Part shown: positions 61,038 through 64,000 of the stretch, one piece after another
How positions within the stretch are numbered: position 1 is the first letter of the stretch
Layout of the letters: the number at the start of each line of letters is the position of its first letter
NCBI RefSeq assembly: GCF_900104945.1
Contig: NZ_LT629736.1
Span: 2,046,001 to 2,110,000 of the forward strand
DNA: 64,000 nt
Reading direction: 5' to 3'
Origin: Halopseudomonas xinjiangensis
Lineage (GTDB): Bacteria; Pseudomonadota; Gammaproteobacteria; Pseudomonadales; Pseudomonadaceae
Program-made: the position numbers and the translations under genes
The notes under the pieces: model-generated
What the model saw: only the letters and a program-made list of their open reading frames with translations
What the model was told of the DNA's origin: nothing
Databases searched by the model: none

Positions 61038-61443
61038 CCTGAATCTCCTTAGCTACCGACCGATGTTTACAGTCGGCTGAATGTTGTACTGATTCGTGTG
61101 GATTACGATTTCGTCGCATCTCGAGCCTTGTGGGCTCTGCATGTCTGACCAGCAGTCAAAAACGAGACGTCTCATGTGTCGGTGCGGTCTTTTAGTCGCC
61201 CCCGCGGCCGCTCCTGACACCGGTCTTCAGCCCTCAAACCACTAGGCCCGACGCGCCTTTAGTCCTATACTCGCAACACCCGTGCCAAGTCGTAGGCGTA
61301 CTAATACCCCTGCATTTCAAGGGCTTGCGAGTGCCACTACACCGATGCCAGCATGCACTTTGCAAGGTGCGGCGCCGAGCGCCGTGCAACTTGCACGAAA
61401 CTGCGCTGACTAACGGGGATAACTTTTCGCTGGAGTGGGGTCG
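61038..61443. other. Divergent regulatory region upstream of algB
   Basis: 406 bases without a gene, containing the promoter of algB-kinB on the right and of the small exported gene on the left. A TATACT box is seen at 61266-61271 but without a -35 partner. The notable feature is an imperfect dyad at 61361-61395, annotated separately. Confidence 0.4.
61361..61395. promoter_or_regulatory. Imperfect dyad ahead of algB
   Basis: TGCAAGGTGCGGCGC (61361-61375) is nearly the reverse complement of GCGCCGTGCAACTTGCA (61379-61395), with a 3-base centre and a small bulge. It lies about 50-80 bases before the algB ATG and could be an operator or a 5' untranslated stem-loop. Its binding factor is unknown. 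Confidence 0.4.
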
Positions 61444-62790
61444 ATGGACGAAGCGGGAACAAAAAACGGACGGATTCTTCTGGTCGATGACGAGTCGGCG
61501 ATTTTGCGTACCTTTCGCTATTGTCTCGAAGATGAAGGATACGAGGTCGCGACGGCCAACAGCGCGGCGCAGGCAGAAGCCGTGCTGCAACAACAGGTGT
61601 TTGATCTCTGTTTCCTTGATCTGCGCCTCGGCGATGACAATGGTCTCGATGTGCTGGCGCAGATGCGCATCCAGGCGCCCTGGATGCGGGTCGTCATCGT
61701 AACCGCTCACTCCGCCGTGGATACGGCCGTGGACGCCATGCAGGCAGGCGCCATGGATTACCTGGTCAAACCCTGTACGCCTGATCAACTCCGCCTCGCC
61801 GCCTCCAAGCAACTGGAGGTTCGTCGACTGGCAGCTCGTTTGGAAGCGCTGGAAGGCGAGGTACGCAGGCCGCATGACGGCCTCGATTCGCGCAGCCCGT
61901 CGATGATGGGGGTTCTGGAAACGGCGCGTCAGGTGGCGGGCACCGACGCCAATGTCCTCATTCTCGGCGAGTCAGGTACCGGCAAGGGAGAGCTGGCCCG
62001 AGCCATTCACCGTTGGAGCAAGCGCGCCAAGAAAGAATGCGTGACGATCAACTGCCCCTCGCTCACCGGCGAGTTGATGGAAAGCGAGTTGTTCGGTCAT
62101 ACGCGCGGGGCTTTCACCGGAGCCAACGAGAGTACGCTGGGGCGGGTGAGCCAGGCCGATGGCGGCACGTTGTTTCTGGATGAGATCGGCGACTTCCCGA
62201 TGTCGTTGCAGCCCAAACTCCTGCGCTTCATCCAGGACAAGGAATACGAGCGGATTGGCGACCCCGTCACCCGTCATGCGAATGTCCGGATTCTCGCCGC
62301 CACGAACCTCGACCTCGCCGAAATGGTCAAGGCGGGTAAATTCCGCGAAGACCTGTTCTACCGGCTCAACGTGATCACGGTCAACCTGCCGCCTTTGCGC
62401 GAGCGGACCGAAGATATTCTCGACCTTGCGGATCGTTTCCTCGCTCACTTCGTCAAGGAGTATGGCCGCCCTGCCCGCGCCTTCTCGGCCGAAGCGCGCG
62501 ATGCCATGCTCAAGTATCACTGGCCCGGCAACATCCGAGAATTACGCAACGTCATCGAACGCGCCAGCATTATCTGCCCGCTCGAAAGCGTACAGATAAC
62601 TCATCTCGGTTTTGGCGAAGCGGCGCCGAGCAATTCTCCGAAGATCGGCGCAGAAATGAGCCTCCTGGAGCTGGAAAAAGCGCATATCGCTGCAGTCCTG
62701 GCCAATAGCGAAACGCTGGACCAGGCCGCACGCACCTTGGGAATTGACGCCTCCACGCTATATCGAAAGCGCAAGCAGCTCGGCTTATGA
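61444..62790 (+). CDS. algB: Sigma54-dependent-type response regulator AlgB
   Basis: A 448-residue NtrC-family regulator. The receiver (about 9-125) has acceptor Asp59 in CFLDLRLGDDNG and the conserved Lys in LVKPC; the AAA+ domain has Walker A GESGTGKGE, the sigma54-contact GAFTGA loop, and the R-finger region; the C-terminal Fis-type HTH ends TLDQAARTLGIDASTLYRKRKQ. The text is very close to P. aeruginosa AlgB (RTFRYCLEDEGY, WMRVVIVTAHSAVDTAVDAMQ). In that species AlgB activates algD and alters quorum and virulence outputs. The ATG at 61444 has GGAGTGGGG upstream. It is coupled (ATGA) to kinB. Confidence 0.97.
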   Translation: MDEAGTKNGRILLVDDESAILRTFRYCLEDEGYEVATANSAAQAEAVLQQQVFDLCFLDLRLGDDNGLDVLAQMRIQAPWMRVVIVTAHSAVDTAVDAMQAGAMDYLVKPCTPDQLRLAASKQLEVRRLAARLEALEGEVRRPHDGLDSRSPSMMGVLETARQVAGTDANVLILGESGTGKGELARAIHRWSKRAKKECVTINCPSLTGELMESELFGHTRGAFTGANESTLGRVSQADGGTLFLDEIGDFPMSLQPKLLRFIQDKEYERIGDPVTRHANVRILAATNLDLAEMVKAGKFREDLFYRLNVITVNLPPLRERTEDILDLADRFLAHFVKEYGRPARAFSAEARDAMLKYHWPGNIRELRNVIERASIICPLESVQITHLGFGEAAPSNSPKIGAEMSLLELEKAHIAAVLANSETLDQAARTLGIDASTLYRKRKQLGL

Positions 62791-64000
62791 ACCTCAGAAA
62801 CCGGCTATTCGTCAGCACCAGTGCCCTGTTGACGGTAGCCCTCCTCGGCCTGCTCCTTGGCATCTTCAGCGTACTTCAGCTGACGAAGACCCAGAGCCAA
62901 GTGATGTCGCGCAACATTAACCTGATCGACGCGACCATGGGCATGCGCAAGGAAATCGGTACGCAATTCGTACTCATCATCGGCGAGCGACTCGATCGGG
63001 AGGCACTCAACGCTTCCGATTACCGATTCCGTGGATGGCTGGTGCGCGCCCGCGCAGCGGCAATGACCGAAGAAGACGAGCGCGCGCTCGACGAGATCGA
63101 ACACGCGTATACGGTGTTCAGCGATGTGTTGAGCCGTCCCTATGATGTCCGTCGACAACTGCTGCATACCGATGAGCTCGGCGAAGCGCTGACGACAATG
63201 CGCGATCGCATCAACGACGTGCAGATGCATTATCTGTCCGAGGTCCAGGCGGCAGACGCCGAATCGCGCGAACGCGCCTGGCTCATGGCCGCGCTCCTGG
63301 GCCTGATCGGCATCGCCGTTCTACTGATCGGCTTCATCACCGCCCACAGCATCGCCCAGCGCTTCGGACGACCGATCGAAGCGCTCGCCCGAGCGGCCGA
63401 CCAGATAGGCCGAGGTGACTTCAAAGTGATCCTCCCGCTGTCACCTGTCGCCGAGCTCTCGGCGCTGAGCCGTCGTTTCGGCCTGATGGCCGAAGCATTG
63501 CGCGAATTCAAGAACAGCGATGTCGAGGCGTTGCAAGCTGAGCAGCGGCGCCTGCAGGCGGTACTCGACAGTATCAATGATGGGCTGTTGATCTTCGACC
63601 GGGAAGGCTGCCTCGAGCACTTCAATCCGGTAGCACAACGGCAACTCGGCTGGGATGAGGGCGCTATCGGGCTACGTCCGGGCGAGGTGCTTGCCCGGCC
63701 GGAGCTCGACGAGCAACTAACCCAGGTGCTCGTCCACGGGTCGTTGCAACAGGCTGTGGAGGACCTGGATATCGAGGCGAACGGTGAAAGCCGATTGCTT
63801 ACGTACAGCCTGACACCGGTCAGCAACGATGTAGACCGTATCGTCGGTGCGGTGATGGTGGTTCGCGACGTTACCGAAGACCGCGCCTTCGAGCGTGTCC
63901 GAAGCGAGTTCGTGTTGCGCGCATCGCATGAGCTGCGCACTCCGGTCACTGGCATGCATATGGCGTTCAGCCTGCTGCAGGAACAGCTTGCCTCGCTCGG
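62787..64000 (+). CDS. kinB: Sensor kinase KinB (3' end cut by window)
   Basis: The N-terminal 404 residues of KinB, starting at an ATG overlapping the algB stop. Two transmembrane helices (about 7-31 and 167-188) enclose a periplasmic four-helix sensor; a HAMP domain (about 189-241), a PAS (about 250-365, DSINDGLLIFDREGCLEHFN) and the dimerisation helix with ASHELRTP (phospho-His381) follow; the ATPase domain is outside the window. In P. aeruginosa KinB acts mainly as a phosphatase of AlgB and restrains alginate production. The frame runs into the window edge without a stop. Confidence 0.96.
   Translation, partial: MNLRNRLFVSTSALLTVALLGLLLGIFSVLQLTKTQSQVMSRNINLIDATMGMRKEIGTQFVLIIGERLDREALNASDYRFRGWLVRARAAAMTEEDERALDEIEHAYTVFSDVLSRPYDVRRQLLHTDELGEALTTMRDRINDVQMHYLSEVQAADAESRERAWLMAALLGLIGIAVLLIGFITAHSIAQRFGRPIEALARAADQIGRGDFKVILPLSPVAELSALSRRFGLMAEALREFKNSDVEALQAEQRRLQAVLDSINDGLLIFDREGCLEHFNPVAQRQLGWDEGAIGLRPGEVLARPELDEQLTQVLVHGSLQQAVEDLDIEANGESRLLTYSLTPVSNDVDRIVGAVMVVRDVTEDRAFERVRSEFVLRASHELRTPVTGMHMAFSLLQEQLASL

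Noticed and set aside
61038-61443. Sigma54 (-24/-12) promoter ahead of algB
   Set aside because: GTGCCAC near 61331 and similar GC/GG pieces do not form TGGCAC-N5-TTGC spacing; AlgB acts with sigma54-like partners at targets, but its own promoter cannot be assigned.

Overview
The window is about 60% GC and reads as a chromosome segment of a Pseudomonas-type gammaproteobacterium (Pseudomonas sensu lato, possibly a Halopseudomonas/P. stutzeri-like environmental strain). The evidence is an algB-kinB pair at the right end, the dnaX-ybaB-recR block with a 4.5S RNA gene nearby, a DUF1328 membrane peptide, and an AlkB/rubredoxin alkane-oxidation pair under a divergent AraC-type regulator. No phage, IS element, CRISPR array, tRNA or rRNA was seen.

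Layout. 1-7 kb: a partial serine hydrolase, a decayed receiver-domain remnant, a ROK-type sugar kinase, a catalase, and an operon of outer-membrane barrel, short PstS-like periplasmic protein and HAMP-PAS-GGDEF diguanylate cyclase. 7-15 kb: a soluble hybrid histidine kinase, a large secreted esterase-like protein, a haloalkane-dehalogenase-like hydrolase and a DUF1615 lipoprotein. 15-21 kb: a compact caa3-type oxidase operon (subunit II with fused cytochrome c, fused subunits I+III, small membrane protein, CtaG, triheme cytochrome) followed by a broken DedA gene. 21-26 kb: aldo/keto reductase, a catalytic-domain-only threonine dehydratase behind a leader-peptide attenuator, a DJ-1/PfpI protein and an MFS permease. 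25-28 kb: AraC regulator, alkB and rubredoxin. 28-37 kb: acyltransferase, IMPase-family phosphatase, a winged-helix/pseudokinase regulator, a TupA-like ATP-grasp + flippase pair, a LamB-type porin, a decayed curlin gene and murein endopeptidase MepA. 37-44 kb: secreted S9-like hydrolase, MDR oxidoreductase, PhoD-like phosphatase and a membrane hybrid kinase.

44-51.3 kb holds the most interesting unit: five tightly packed minus-strand genes encoding a BcsB-like periplasmic protein, an outer-membrane barrel, a GT2 synthase fused to an N-terminal MshEN (candidate c-di-GMP-binding) domain, a multi-pass PMT-like membrane protein and a GH113-like lipoprotein. I read it as a candidate c-di-GMP-controlled exopolysaccharide synthesis/export system that is neither canonical Bcs, Alg, Psl nor Pel. 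51-64 kb: S9 peptidase, small periplasmic protein, pirin, recR, ybaB, dnaX, an OafA/SGNH acyltransferase lying between dnaX and the 4.5S RNA gene, two small genes, algB and the start of kinB.

A theme of the window is envelope polysaccharide and c-di-GMP signalling (GGDEF enzyme, MshEN synthase, two acyltransferases, ATP-grasp/flippase pair, AlgB/KinB), together with four decayed or broken genes (receiver, DedA, curlin and possibly the ORF downstream of the 4.5S RNA). All family calls are from reading translated motifs; no database search was possible.
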